Below, in pieces: positions 24,819 to 34,328 of a DNA stretch of 64,000 nucleotides. This stretch comes from Microcaldota archaeon. Its GTDB lineage: Archaea; Micrarchaeota; Micrarchaeia; Micrarchaeales; Micrarchaeaceae. The notes beneath the pieces are model-generated. The model was not told where the DNA came from, ran no database searches, and saw only the letters and a list, made by a program, of their open reading frames with translations. The stretch is from contig JAKATK010000002.1 of assembly GCA_021827995.1 (NCBI GenBank), positions 41,225-105,224 on the forward strand, in the 5' to 3' direction. The stretch's first letter is position 1. Each line of letters opens with the position of its first letter. The position numbers were made by a program, and so were the translations under genes.

Positions 24819-26312
24819 TTAGCTGTCCGGCCGGTCCTGGGCGTACACTGATTCCCTTTTCCCGAACCGCCGCACTAGCACGTATGCCAGCACCAGTACG
24901 GCGATGACGGCGGCGAGGAATACGCTCCAGCCGGCCGATGCCGCAGCGGAGCCGACCCCTATGGCATAAACCGACATCCCATTGGACCTCGCGCTATAGA
25001 AATAACTGGACCCGTTTTCTCCTACGGGCGCGGTGGGGAGCTTGACCCAATCCGAGGCAGTGGCGTTGAATCGGAATATTGAAACGTTTTTGTAGCCAAA
25101 TCCATGCGCGCCGAGCCAGCCTTTCGGCACCGCCATCGTGTAATTAACGTAGTTGAAGTAGCTCTCGTTTATGCTGCTATTTATGTATATCAAACTGGAA
25201 AAGTTTGCCGGCGGCGGCGGTATGCGCATGCGTGCCATTGCCGACAGGTTTGTCAGATTCTTGAAGACGAGTATCTGTGTGGCGGACATGGAAAGGTTGC
25301 GCTTTAATGACACGGTTAAATTGACCATTGGCTGGGTGCCGTTTTCGAACCCTATTTCGGCGCTCGAGTTAGCAGGTACGTTTACCAGGCTGAACACGGT
25401 GCTGCTACCATTGTGGTACGCGGTCGCGTTGATCCGGACGTATCTTATGCTGGCCGCATTCCGGTGTACCGACCCCGCAACGTGCAAATCGCTGTAGGAT
25501 GTCACGCTTATGTTCTGGGTGGGGCCGAACGTGGAATTGAGATAATCCCTCAGCGCGCTTGAATTCGCAACAGGGCTTGCTTCTTCTATGCTGGTTTTGT
25601 TCGCGCCGTACCTTTCAGACACGTTTTCTGCGCTCCATGCCACGAGCATGGCAGATCCGTTCTCGGACACGCTTATGCTGCCGTTTAATGGGGTAAAGCC
25701 GCGCGGCGTGTAGTTCGAGATTAGGATCTTTATAGGCGATGTGTTTTTCATAGGATAATTCGCCGTGTTCGAACCGTTCCTTGACGCGTTTATGTAGGGC
25801 AGAATCCTGTCGAACGCAGGCTCGCCGGTGCTGACGTTGATCACGACGCTTCTTATCGTGGTCGTGACGTTTATTGCGACCGGGTGCGTAATGAAGTATG
25901 AGCTTTGAGGACTGTAGTTGTTTGGAGGTTCTGTCGTTACTATCACAGATGTCGTCGGCTTTATCGTAGTTGTTCGGAACGTTGTGGTGTTGAACGTCGT
26001 GGTGCTGGATCTTGTCGCGTTCACCGGCACAGTGCTCGTCGTGTTTACCGTGCTGGTCGCATTGACCGTTCTGTTCGCGGGCATTGTGCTCGTTACGGAA
26101 TTGTTTATTGTTGTGGTCGGGGTCGTGCTTGTGGTATTGACCGTGCTGGTTGTGTTTGCGGTCGTGGTAGAAGAAGCTGTGCTCGTTGGAGCAGTTGACG
26201 TGAAGTTGTAAGTGCTGGAGGCGTTTAGCGTGTAATTGGACGCGTGGGCCGCGCCAGAAAGAAGCAAAAACAGGAAAACCGGTACTAGCGCGGCGTACGA
26301 CATTTTGTCCAT
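24819..26312 (-). CDS. Thr-stalked, sequon-rich surface protein with C-terminal anchor
   Basis: A 497-residue protein with a signal peptide (MSYAALVPVFLFLLLSGAAHAS), a stalk of Thr/Ser/Asn repeats over residues ~25-130, a beta-rich region with very many sequons, and a C-terminal membrane helix (WSVFLAAVIAVLVLAYVLVRRFG) with a short basic tail. The segment WLGAHGFGYKNVSIFRFNATASDWVKLPTA, then YFYSARSNGMSVYAIGV, resembles the PGF-pre-PGF domain of archaeal surface proteins. No Cys is seen in the outside region. Codon choice (more CGG, AAT, TTT) differs from neighbours and may indicate transfer. Confidence 0.72.
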   Translation of the reverse strand: MDKMSYAALVPVFLFLLLSGAAHASNYTLNASSTYNFTSTAPTSTASSTTTANTTSTVNTTSTTPTTTINNSVTSTMPANRTVNATSTVNTTSTVPVNATRSSTTTFNTTTFRTTTIKPTTSVIVTTEPPNNYSPQSSYFITHPVAINVTTTIRSVVINVSTGEPAFDRILPYINASRNGSNTANYPMKNTSPIKILISNYTPRGFTPLNGSISVSENGSAMLVAWSAENVSERYGANKTSIEEASPVANSSALRDYLNSTFGPTQNISVTSYSDLHVAGSVHRNAASIRYVRINATAYHNGSSTVFSLVNVPANSSAEIGFENGTQPMVNLTVSLKRNLSMSATQILVFKNLTNLSAMARMRIPPPPANFSSLIYINSSINESYFNYVNYTMAVPKGWLGAHGFGYKNVSIFRFNATASDWVKLPTAPVGENGSSYFYSARSNGMSVYAIGVGSAAASAGWSVFLAAVIAVLVLAYVLVRRFGKRESVYAQDRPDS

Positions 26313-26394
26313 GTCTATCGTTGTTGCTTTATCCGGTTGCGGTTTATAATTATTCCGCTGGCCGTAATCGGGCGGCTAGAGATGGCGCCGGCCC

Positions 26395-26778
26395 CTAATG
26401 CGGCTGGAACTGCAAGAGCGATAGAGCGAACGACGCAATAACCGCGGCATGGACCGCCATGCAGTAGACGCACACGGCCCTGAGCCTCCACTGCATCAGG
26501 AGAAGCCAGGAGGCCGGCACCAAGCCAGAGGCGTTATACAGCAGCATGTAAAACGGTCCTATGCTTAGGTACGCTAGTGCTAACTCGATGGCGAAGAAGG
26601 CGGCGCCGCCGGCGTACGTTGGGATCCCGAGAACGGAGGGCCTCTCGTCCAGTACCCTTTCGCAATTGACGAAGCGGCCTCGCGGGCAGACGAGCGGGAC
26701 CAGGTCGAGCCTGTAGAGTGTTATGTAGACGGAGAGTACCAGGCCGACGGCGGCTAGCGCTAAAAACTGAAGCTCCAT
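26395..26778 (-). CDS. VKOR-like thiol oxidoreductase
   Basis: A 127-residue membrane protein with four helices. It has the vitamin K epoxide reductase layout: a first helix, a periplasm-side loop with paired Cys (LVCPRGRFVNCERV), the PSVLGIPTY turn, and the active-site CVYC motif leading into the last helix (CVYCMAVHAAVIASFALSLL). VKOR homologues reoxidise a DsbA-like protein and so drive disulfide formation outside the cell. ATG 26778 is chosen over GTG 26787. No thioredoxin partner lies nearby. The many Cys pairs in the secreted proteins of this window give it a likely purpose. Confidence 0.85.
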   Translation of the reverse strand: MELQFLALAAVGLVLSVYITLYRLDLVPLVCPRGRFVNCERVLDERPSVLGIPTYAGGAAFFAIELALAYLSIGPFYMLLYNASGLVPASWLLLMQWRLRAVCVYCMAVHAAVIASFALSLLQFQPH

Positions 26779-26967
26779 GGTGCACACCTGCTTTGATGGC
26801 GCGCAGAGCGGCGTAATCCGCAGGCTTAGTTTGCCTATGCGATCGTGATTCGCGCCATGATTTCCAGATTCACGTATTATGTTACTATCGCGTAGCCTAT
26901 TTTATTTTTGCGCTGTATTATATTGCTGCGCGCTGCCCACGCTGCACTTGCGCGCGCGGCAATCACC

Positions 26968-28356
26968 ATGGAGGGACACGCTGGCCTGGCGGAGCATGCC
27001 GTGGCCTATGCTGAGAGGAGGGGCTTCGACTACGCTGAGGCGTTCATCGAGAGCTACACCGGCACCTTTTACGCGGTGGAGCAGGGAGCGCTCAACTCGA
27101 GCAGCTACTTCGAGAAGACAGGCATAAGGCTACGCCTAATACGGAAGGGCAGGCTCCATGTCTTCGCGACCAACAGGCTTGACAGGCGTACGCTAGAGAG
27201 GGCTATCGAAGGCAGCGGCGGCTTCAGCGGAGCGGACACCGGCTTATCGGAGGAGAGCGTCCAGAGGGCCTCGTACAGGATAAGGGAGAAGAGAGTGGCT
27301 GATGGGCCGCGCATACTGGAGGACCTTGTCGCGCTGGACAAGACCCTCGGGGGCGAGAGGCACGTAAAGTTCAGGAGCGTTTACGGGGGCGCTGGCCGGA
27401 CCACTAGCCTAATGGTGAACAGCGAGGGCTCCAGGATCGAGAGCTCAGTGCCGAGAGCAGAGGTCTTCGTGAGCATGATAGTCGGCAGCGGCGGCCAGAC
27501 CAGGCAGAGGGTGCTGCAGCTGGGCGGCGTGGGCGGCTACGAGGCCATAGAGCCAACCGGCATAGAGACCAGAGCCCTTGACGAGGCGAGGACCCTGCTC
27601 AACGTGATGGAGCATGGCGTCACTCTCAGCGGTTCAAGGTTGAGGTCGATAAAAAACGTGGTCATATCGCCGGAGATAGCAGGCATAGCCGCGCACGAGA
27701 GCGTCGGACACCCGGACGAGGCCGACAGGGTCTTCCTGAGGGAGGCGGCGCAGGCCGGCACGAGCTACCTCAACAGGGACAATCTCGGCATGGGGATTGG
27801 CAGCGAGCGCGTCAGCATAATCGACGACCCGACGATAAAGGGCTCGTTCGGCTTCTATCTGTACGATGACGAGGGGGTCAGGGCCAGGCCCAGGAAGCTC
27901 GTGACCAACGGCGCGCAGGACGAGCTGCTCATGAACAGGGAGTACGCCAGCGTGCTGGGCACGCGAAGCAACGGCGCATCGAGGTCTGACAGCTACGAGC
28001 ACGAGCCAATAGTCAGGATGGCGAACACGTACCTCAAACCAGGCGGCGCCACGCACGAAGAGCTGATCAGCGAGGCAGGGAACGGCGTCTACATAAAGAG
28101 CTTCATGGAGTGGAACATAGACGACACGCGCAGCTTCTCGCGGTACCAGGGAAGCGAGGCCTACCTGATAGAGAACCGCAGGCTGGGCAGGCCGGTAAAG
28201 AACTACGTGCTGGAAACTACTACGCAGAGGTTCTGGCACGCGGTGCGGTTGGTCGATAACGAGTTCGAGCTATACTTAGGCAACTGCGGCAAGGGCGAGC
28301 CTATGCAGGGCGTGCCAGTGACGATGGGCGGCGCTGGCGCGCTGCTGTCTCTGTGA
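26968..28356 (+). CDS. tldD: TldD-family metalloprotease
   Basis: A 462-residue protein with the zinc-binding HExxxH motif at residues 243-248 (AAHESVGHPDEADR), followed by GSFGFYLYDDEGVRARP and the C-terminal NCGKGEPMQGVPVTMGGAGALL, all typical of TldD. With TldE it forms a heterodimeric protease that cleaves unfolded peptides inside its cavity. ATG 26968 is preferred; the upstream extension is hydrophobic but covers the promoter (tattttattttt and gtattatatt, 26897-26924). The partner gene starts 4 bases after the stop. Confidence 0.92.
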   Translation: MEGHAGLAEHAVAYAERRGFDYAEAFIESYTGTFYAVEQGALNSSSYFEKTGIRLRLIRKGRLHVFATNRLDRRTLERAIEGSGGFSGADTGLSEESVQRASYRIREKRVADGPRILEDLVALDKTLGGERHVKFRSVYGGAGRTTSLMVNSEGSRIESSVPRAEVFVSMIVGSGGQTRQRVLQLGGVGGYEAIEPTGIETRALDEARTLLNVMEHGVTLSGSRLRSIKNVVISPEIAGIAAHESVGHPDEADRVFLREAAQAGTSYLNRDNLGMGIGSERVSIIDDPTIKGSFGFYLYDDEGVRARPRKLVTNGAQDELLMNREYASVLGTRSNGASRSDSYEHEPIVRMANTYLKPGGATHEELISEAGNGVYIKSFMEWNIDDTRSFSRYQGSEAYLIENRRLGRPVKNYVLETTTQRFWHAVRLVDNEFELYLGNCGKGEPMQGVPVTMGGAGALLSL

Positions 28357-28360
28357 TCGC

Positions 28361-29707
28361 ATGGAGTACAATGCAGCTTATGTAGAGAGGAAGGCGATGG
28401 CCGCAGGTTTCGACGAGGCAGTGGCCGAAGTTTTCGCCGGCAGGACCAGCTACCTGAAGATAGCGAACGCAAAGATTGACTCTATAGTTACCATGGACGA
28501 GAGGAACGCCTTCCTTTTCGTGACCAAGGGCAAGCGCGTATTCAGGACGAACATAGACAGGATAGAGCCGGGCAGCATAGGCCGCGCTATCGAGAGGGCA
28601 AAGCTCGGGGTTGCGCGGTCGGTCCCGAAGGACGATTATTACGGGATAGCTGATGGACCGTTCAGGTACGGCACGGCGAGGAAGCCGGACAGGGCCATAG
28701 CCGAGTACGATGACAGTACACTTGTGGATGTAGCGCAGTCTGCGATAAACGCTGCAACTGCGCACGGCGCGGACAGCGTGGCAGGTACGCTGATCATGGC
28801 GACCGGCAGCGCCGAGATCGAGACCAGCGGCGGCGTTTCCGCGCGCGACGACAGCGCCAGCGCCAGGCTGTCGCTCAGGGCGTTCCGCGGTGGTTTGTCG
28901 GCGCAGAGCGTCGCGGTCGCGACCAGGATGCGCGAGCTCGACACGGACGCTACAGCCGCAAAGACCGTGGAGTACATTAGGATGGCCAGCGGCTTCGGCA
29001 GGATCAGGAGCGGCACTTACGACGTGATCTACGCACAGCAGCCCGCGGGCCTGCTACTATCGATGGCGAACGAGATGGCGTGCATAGGCAGCGTAGAGAC
29101 CGGCGGCTTCCTGACCGGCAAGCTCGGCAAGGAGATCGCAGACAGGAACGTCATGCTTTATGACGATGGCAAAAGCGCGGACCTGGTCGGCTCAGGCAGG
29201 TTCGACGCCGAGGGGCATCCGACGCAGAGGAACAGGCTCATAGGCGGCGGCAGGCTCTTGACTTACCTGCACAACCACTCGACATCGGTGAAGTACAAGA
29301 CCGAGAGCACTGGCAACGCTGGCCTTGTAATGCCAGGCCCGAACGAGATGGTGCTGGAACACGGCAACACGAAGAAATCGCTAGACTCTCTCGTTCGCTC
29401 GGTCGACAGGGGCGTGCTGGTGACGAACACGTGGTACACCAGGTTCAGCAATTACCTGACCGGGGACTTCTCCACAGTGCCGAGGGACATAGCAGTATAT
29501 ATAGAGCGTGGCGAGCCGCGGTTCGCGATAAAGCAGCTGCAGGTCAGCTCTGCGACAGGCATAAGGATAAGCGACAACATGATACGCATGCTGAAGGCGA
29601 TGAGCCGCGCGGCGAACGACACGGTGCAGACCGCGTCGTGGGACTCAGACGGCAGCTTCAAGACCCCGAGCGTGCTGGTCGAGGGCGTCAAGATTACAAC
29701 GGCGTGA
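28361..29707 (+). CDS. pmbA: TldE/PmbA-family partner of TldD
   Basis: A 448-residue paralogue of TldD without the HExxxH motif. The region that would hold it reads YAQQPAGLLLSMANEMACIGS. It shares the end-of-domain features GSGRFDAEGHPTQRNRLIGGGRLLTYLHNHSTS and LVTNTWYTRFSNYLTGDFSTVPRDIAVYIERGE. In characterised pairs the E subunit completes the active chamber but does not bind zinc. Close coupling with tldD indicates one operon and a fixed stoichiometry. Confidence 0.9.
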   Translation: MEYNAAYVERKAMAAGFDEAVAEVFAGRTSYLKIANAKIDSIVTMDERNAFLFVTKGKRVFRTNIDRIEPGSIGRAIERAKLGVARSVPKDDYYGIADGPFRYGTARKPDRAIAEYDDSTLVDVAQSAINAATAHGADSVAGTLIMATGSAEIETSGGVSARDDSASARLSLRAFRGGLSAQSVAVATRMRELDTDATAAKTVEYIRMASGFGRIRSGTYDVIYAQQPAGLLLSMANEMACIGSVETGGFLTGKLGKEIADRNVMLYDDGKSADLVGSGRFDAEGHPTQRNRLIGGGRLLTYLHNHSTSVKYKTESTGNAGLVMPGPNEMVLEHGNTKKSLDSLVRSVDRGVLVTNTWYTRFSNYLTGDFSTVPRDIAVYIERGEPRFAIKQLQVSSATGIRISDNMIRMLKAMSRAANDTVQTASWDSDGSFKTPSVLVEGVKITTA

Positions 29708-29741
29708 TTCCACGGCTGAGAGAAACTACACTGTCGATGGC

Positions 29742-30593
29742 ATGATGGAGCTACTGGTTAGGGCCGAGGCTGCGATGAGGAAGCGCTTCGCGAAGCCGTA
29801 CAAGAAGCTGCGCGTGAAGGGCAGGGTCGCCTTCATCGGCGACACCCACGGGGACACGACCGCGGCGTCTTACGTGCGCAGGCACATCGGCGACTTCGGC
29901 GGCGCGGTGTTCCTTGGCGACTATGTCGACAGGGGCGGGCATTCAGTCGACAACCTGTGCTCGATCCTGTCGCTCTTCCTGGAGAACGACTCGGTGATCG
30001 CGCTCAGGGGCAACCATGAGGACGTGAGCATAAACGCCGTGTACGGCTTCCTGGACGAGATAGAGGAGCGCATCGATGCGGAGGGTGCCAAGAATATCTC
30101 CATTGAAACCGTGAAGAAGGCGCTGACCGCGCTGTACTCGAGCATGCCGGTAGCTGCAGACGTCAACGGCTACTTCTGCGCCCACGGCGGCATACCGGAA
30201 AGCGGCAGCATAGAGGACATCGAGGCGCAGGGCAGGGTGGATGAGGTCGCGAAGAACAGGCTCGTGATGCAGCTACTCTGGAACGACCCGAACACAGACA
30301 TAAGCGGCTTCGCTGGCAGCGACAGGGACGGCTATGCTGGCACTGTGAAGAGGTTCGGCAACGACGCCGCATTGGAGTTCGTGCAACGTAACGGCTTAAG
30401 GGGCATCATACGAGGGCACGAGGTCATAGAGGACGGGATAAGGCGCACAAGGATAGGCAGCGGTGCCGAGATCATAACCGTGTTCTCCACCGGAGGCAAT
30501 GGCGCTTACTTAGGGCTAGTGCCGCATCCGAGCATACTGGTCCTTGATGGCGATACGCTCGCCGGCATCGACCTGGCCGGGGAGAAGCCGTAG
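29742..30593 (+). CDS. PPP-family serine/threonine protein phosphatase
   Basis: A 283-residue metallophosphoesterase with the complete signature of the PP1/PP2A (PPP) family: GDTHG (33-37), GDYVDRGG (59-66), RGNHED (89-94), the His of AHGGIPE near 147 and RGHE near 226. These residues bind two metal ions. It is protein-phosphatase-like rather than a nucleotide esterase. No kinase gene is adjacent. It follows the tldD-pmbA pair by 34 bases on the same strand. ATG 29742 and 29745 are alternatives. Confidence 0.85.
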   Translation: MMELLVRAEAAMRKRFAKPYKKLRVKGRVAFIGDTHGDTTAASYVRRHIGDFGGAVFLGDYVDRGGHSVDNLCSILSLFLENDSVIALRGNHEDVSINAVYGFLDEIEERIDAEGAKNISIETVKKALTALYSSMPVAADVNGYFCAHGGIPESGSIEDIEAQGRVDEVAKNRLVMQLLWNDPNTDISGFAGSDRDGYAGTVKRFGNDAALEFVQRNGLRGIIRGHEVIEDGIRRTRIGSGAEIITVFSTGGNGAYLGLVPHPSILVLDGDTLAGIDLAGEKP

Positions 30594-30613
30594 ACGACGC
30601 TATGGGCATGCGT

Positions 30614-31519
30614 CTATGGCAGCAGCGTGAGCGTGTACGGCACCCTAAGGAGCGCGGCGAAGAGCAGGTTGCCGAAGAGTATGGTCACTATGGTGCCGCC
30701 GAGTATCGCTATTGCAAACGGCATGGCGTTCTTGTACACTGGCAGGCGCATCGTCACGTGCTTCCGCGACATCTCGGCCCTTAGCTGATCGGTCACCAGC
30801 TTGTCGAAGTGCTTGACTAGGTGCTGAAGGCCCGAGATCATCGATTGCGGCATCAGGTTGAGCGCTATTATGTCGCCGCTCTCCATGCGCGACACGGTAA
30901 CGTACCTTATCATCGACATTGTTATGGGGCGCTGGAACAGGGTTATCGCGATTGATGCTACCATCAGGGCTGTCATGAGCGCAAAGCCACCGGTGCTTAT
31001 GCCGGCGAACAGCACCAGAAAGGCTATGAAGAACATGTAGACCGCGGCGAGTATGACCGAGCGGACCGCGTCGCTCCTCTTGACGTTGTCGAGTATGTGG
31101 TGTGCTGCACGGTACCTGAGCGGTATGTAATAGATAGGCACAACCAGTATCGCTACTATGCCGGTGTTTATGAAGAGCGATAGTATGAACGGTGTCGGTA
31201 TGTTAGTAGCTGGTATTGGGTAGTTCATCTGCAGCGGCATTATCATTGACAGCACTGCGAACTCGAATATATCAGCTGCGCCTATCTGGCCAGCCCTGTA
31301 GACCGGGTAGCCGAGCGCAAGGATCACGCCGGCTATGCCTATGCTCACCAGCGACACCACATTCAGGTATAGAATGGTCAGGAAGAGGCCGTAGCCGAAG
31401 GTGCCGTAGACGACTATGTTAGGTATGTTGCGCCTGTTGAACACGTCGAAGAGCATGTAGATTGCCGCGACTGCTACGAGACTGACAAGCCTCACGTATG
31501 TGATGTCCACGGTTTCCAC
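30614..31519 (-). CDS. Prepilin/preflagellin peptidase (A24 family)
   Basis: A 301-residue polytopic protein starting with GTG. The two catalytic Asp residues of A24 aspartic peptidases are visible: D25 in FDVFNRRNIPN, after the first helix, and D83 in GQIGAADIF (GxxD). The rest is about seven membrane helices with a cytosolic stretch DQLRAEMSRKHVTMRLPVYKNA. Such enzymes cut class III signals just before the Gln that opens the helix. The window has three good substrates (1575-3251, 41163-41765, 43548-45221), so a maturation role is a well-supported inference. Confidence 0.8.
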   Translation of the reverse strand: METVDITYVRLVSLVAVAAIYMLFDVFNRRNIPNIVVYGTFGYGLFLTILYLNVVSLVSIGIAGVILALGYPVYRAGQIGAADIFEFAVLSMIMPLQMNYPIPATNIPTPFILSLFINTGIVAILVVPIYYIPLRYRAAHHILDNVKRSDAVRSVILAAVYMFFIAFLVLFAGISTGGFALMTALMVASIAITLFQRPITMSMIRYVTVSRMESGDIIALNLMPQSMISGLQHLVKHFDKLVTDQLRAEMSRKHVTMRLPVYKNAMPFAIAILGGTIVTILFGNLLFAALLRVPYTLTLLP

Positions 31520-31712
31520 CGGTGATTAGATGCGGCGTCCCGGATTTCGGAGTGTCAAGTGCGCCGCTCGTGCACATGCGCGGCGTGAGCCGGATAGCAT
31601 CGGGATGCTGCTCTTGCGCTACTGTTTTGCGCGCGATATAAAAAGGGTTTGTGCGGCGCGGCCGACGCAAACGACACGTGTGTTTATATCAATGCGCTGC
31701 GAGGCTAGCAAC

Positions 31713-33272
31713 ATGGAGCGCAGAAGGGCGACAAGGCGGGAGCGGCTTTACCTTTGCATAGCCATCGCCGCTGTAATAACCAGCATGCTCTACTGGACGG
31801 CATTCGGCATCAACGCCTACAACACGTATCATGAATACGACGACCTGGGCTTCACGACAATGAGCATGTACTATCACATACACTACCCGCAGGCGCTTGG
31901 CGGCCCTGAGTACCTCGTCTTCTGGAACCACATAGCACCGGACCAGCTGCTCATACTGCCAATCTTCTACCTGTACCAGTCGTCGCTCACGCTTCTCTTC
32001 GTGCAGGCGCTCGGCCTGTCGCTCACAGGGCTTCTCATATTCTTCGTAGTCAGGGACCTGGTGAAGAGCGGCGCATGGGCGCTGGCCTTCTGCCTGGTTT
32101 ACCTGCTCAACCCAGGCATGCACGGCATGCTCGTATTCGACTACCACTTCGAGTTCCTCATAGTGCCGTTCTACGTGCTCGTGTTCTACTTCTACATGAA
32201 GCTCAGGGTGCGGTGGTTCTTCGCCTCGCTGCTGCTCCTTCTAGGCACTATCGACACGGCGCCGTTCCTGGCGATCTTCCTGGGCATCGGCCTCCTCGTC
32301 TATGACTTCTCTTACACAAGAGAGCGCAAGACAAGAAGGCTCAGGCTCACGCTAGCGACATGCATGGTGGCCTTCTCCATTGCAGTGATCATCTCTGAGG
32401 CTGCGATAGCTTCGGCGCTGACCCAGAGCTACGGATCGGCATACGCTGACCTGCCCACCCAGTTCAGGGTGTACGACTTCGGCACAGGCGTGGCAAGCAG
32501 CCTGATCGGCAAGGTGACTGGCAGCAACGGCCAGGCATGGTCTGCGCCGTCGTTCAACGGTTATATCGTTTATGGCATCGCCATAGCCCTGTTCAGCTTC
32601 GGCGCAGCGATATTCTTCGACCCGCTGATAACGCTCATATTCGCAGCGCCGTGGCTCGCCAACGTTCTTGTGCTCGGGAACCTGAACTTCGCGGTGGTGT
32701 GGGACCAGTACTACAGCTACGTGCTCGGCGGTGCGGTAGTCAGCGCGGTGCTGGGTCTGCTCATGCTGAAGGAGAGGCGCGGCCTCTTCGCTAGAATGGC
32801 TTACGGGTTTCTCGGCCGGTCTTACGAGGTCACGATGGGCTCCTTCTTAGGCATGACCATGGTCGTGGCCACGCTGATGCTGACCGCGATGTACCCAGTC
32901 ATGGTCTACTCCAAGAACATAAACAACCTGGCGCAGGACTTCCTCTTCCAGGTGGGGCCGCAGCAAAGGGCCCTGGACGCGCAGATAGGCTCGATGCTGG
33001 CGCTTGTCCCAGCAAACGCATCGCTGCTCACCATGCCGTTCATAATACCACACGTGGCGGACCGCGAGTACCTGGATAACTTCCCCTTCATGGACAGCTT
33101 CTTCACGCCGAGGTTCGTGCTTGTGGACATGAGCGAGAACGCGAGCCTCAACGCGCAGCTCAACGAACCGTACCTGACGGCGTTCCTGCAGAACAACAGC
33201 TTCTACCACGTCTATGCGCGCAACGGCACGGCCTACATACTGGAGCGCGGCGTGCAGACCGGTTCCGGTTGA
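31713..33272 (+). CDS. DUF2079 polytopic membrane protein
   Basis: A 519-residue protein with about ten helices. The family pattern is visible in EYDDLGFTTMSMYYHI, FWNHIAPDQLLILPIFYLYQSSLTLLFVQALGLSLTG and the C-terminal soluble part (VPANASLLTMPFIIPHVADREYLDNFP). DUF2079 proteins resemble GT-C glycosyltransferases, but no activity is proven. The start ATG 31713 is chosen because the TATA-like tttatat (31683-31689) lies 25-30 bases upstream, giving an almost leaderless message; longer frames would cross this promoter. Confidence 0.78.
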   Translation: MERRRATRRERLYLCIAIAAVITSMLYWTAFGINAYNTYHEYDDLGFTTMSMYYHIHYPQALGGPEYLVFWNHIAPDQLLILPIFYLYQSSLTLLFVQALGLSLTGLLIFFVVRDLVKSGAWALAFCLVYLLNPGMHGMLVFDYHFEFLIVPFYVLVFYFYMKLRVRWFFASLLLLLGTIDTAPFLAIFLGIGLLVYDFSYTRERKTRRLRLTLATCMVAFSIAVIISEAAIASALTQSYGSAYADLPTQFRVYDFGTGVASSLIGKVTGSNGQAWSAPSFNGYIVYGIAIALFSFGAAIFFDPLITLIFAAPWLANVLVLGNLNFAVVWDQYYSYVLGGAVVSAVLGLLMLKERRGLFARMAYGFLGRSYEVTMGSFLGMTMVVATLMLTAMYPVMVYSKNINNLAQDFLFQVGPQQRALDAQIGSMLALVPANASLLTMPFIIPHVADREYLDNFPFMDSFFTPRFVLVDMSENASLNAQLNEPYLTAFLQNNSFYHVYARNGTAYILERGVQTGSG

Positions 33273-33311
33273 CTGCGCGGATGCGCACACACTGGTGCGC
33301 GAAAGAAAACG

Positions 33312-33319
33312 TTTTATAT
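33312..33319 (+). promoter_or_regulatory. TATA box of tRNA-Tyr
   Basis: ttttatat lies 21-28 bases before the first base of tRNA-Tyr, the normal spacing for archaeal promoters. Confidence 0.65.
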
Positions 33320-33339
33320 TGCGCTACAAATTAAGTACG

Positions 33340-33434
33340 CCCGTTGTAGCTCAATGGCAGAGCGGCCGGCTGTAGTTTGTCTGCTCCGACAAGGAGATAC
33401 CGGCAGGTTGGGTGTTCGACTCACCCCAACGGGA
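33340..33434 (+). tRNA. tRNA-Tyr(GUA) with intron
   Basis: Acceptor CCCGTTG (33340-33346) pairs with CAACGGG (33427-33433), discriminator A. The C1-G72 pair is characteristic of archaeal tRNA-Tyr. D-arm GCTCAATGGCAGAGC; anticodon stem GCCGG (33365-33369) / CCGGC (33400-33404); anticodon GTA (33372-33374). A 23-base intron, 33376-33398, follows base 37 at the canonical site and contains TTGTC...GACAA, which fits a bulge-helix-bulge fold. T-arm GGGTG TTCGACT CACCC. CCA not encoded. Confidence 0.93.
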
Positions 33435-33699
33435 TGGTGTTTGACTGGTCGTGCACCTAGCTTTTAGCTTTCATCTGCTGTATGGGCGGAGCTGCGGAAC
33501 CTATGGCACAGCGGCGCGGAAACGAACAACACACTGATAACCATATGATTTTCTTTTACTCGGCATTCAATCAGGAAATCTATGACAGGCATTTATTTGG
33601 TGAGGCCGAAACGCCCGTAACAATTATAAACTATTAATTATTAGGTATGCGTATGGGTGGATGATTTATGACGGTTCGGCAACGCTGGTAGGTTGTTTT

Positions 33700-33960
33700 A
33701 TGTCGGAAGAGGACTTGGACAAGATAATGAAACTCAAGTCGCTGCTCGATGCAGACCTCATCACGAGGGAGGACTTCGCCAGGCAGAAGGCCAAGATCCT
33801 TGGTGGGCTTGGCGCACCATCGACAGCTAAGGCGACCGGCAAGGCGAGGAGCGGCCAGGCTGCCGCTGCACCAGAACCGAAGGGACCAAGCTTCATGAGC
33901 GTGGTCAAAAAGCGCGGCCTCGCTCGCGCGATGAAGGAGGCGTTAGGCTTCGTAGACTGA
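33700..33960 (+). CDS. SHOCT-type small protein
   Basis: An 86-residue protein. Residues 5-30 (DLDKIMKLKSLLDADLITREDFARQKAKIL) form a SHOCT motif (short C-terminal-type two-helix domain). A flexible Ala/Gly/Ser linker and a basic helix (SVVKKRGLARAMKEALGFV) follow. An in-frame ATG at 33661 is also possible. The 226 bases between tRNA-Tyr and this gene contain an AT-rich promoter (aattataaac, ttaattatta, 33620-33643) and nothing else I recognise. Role unknown; SHOCT domains mediate oligomerisation. Confidence 0.65.
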   Translation: MSEEDLDKIMKLKSLLDADLITREDFARQKAKILGGLGAPSTAKATGKARSGQAAAAPEPKGPSFMSVVKKRGLARAMKEALGFVD

Positions 33961-33973
33961 ATTGGTTGTTTGA

Positions 33974-34216
33974 ATGGAGGAAGCTGACATAAAGAGGCTT
34001 GAGAAGCTGAAGTCGCTGCTCGACGCCGGCGCGATAACGCGGGAGGAGTTCGACAAGGGCAAGAGGGCCATAATCGGGAGGGACGAGGAGGAAGAGACCG
34101 GAGTCGACGACCCGGTAGTGGCCAGGCTCAGGCAGCTCAAGAAGCTTTACGAGAGCGGCGCGCTATCCGAGGAGGAGTATGAGGAGCAGAAGGAGCTTGT
34201 TCTCGATAACATGTAG
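33974..34216 (+). CDS. Tandem SHOCT protein
   Basis: An 80-residue acidic protein with two SHOCT motifs in a row: RLEKLKSLLDAGAITREEFDKGKRAII and RLRQLKKLYESGALSEEEYEEQKELVL. The first is nearly the same as in the preceding gene, 13 bases upstream, so the pair arose by duplication and is probably co-transcribed. The function is unknown; it may bind the partner through its SHOCT helices. Confidence 0.68.
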   Translation: MEEADIKRLEKLKSLLDAGAITREEFDKGKRAIIGRDEEEETGVDDPVVARLRQLKKLYESGALSEEEYEEQKELVLDNM

Positions 34217-34328
34217 CTGGCGGCTGCCGCGGAATCGCTGCATTGACATGCGTTAGGCGTGACCAGCTGCGCGCACCGCAACGCTTGTAACGCATCGGCA
34301 CTGGAACCCACAAAACCGTTTAAAAGCA

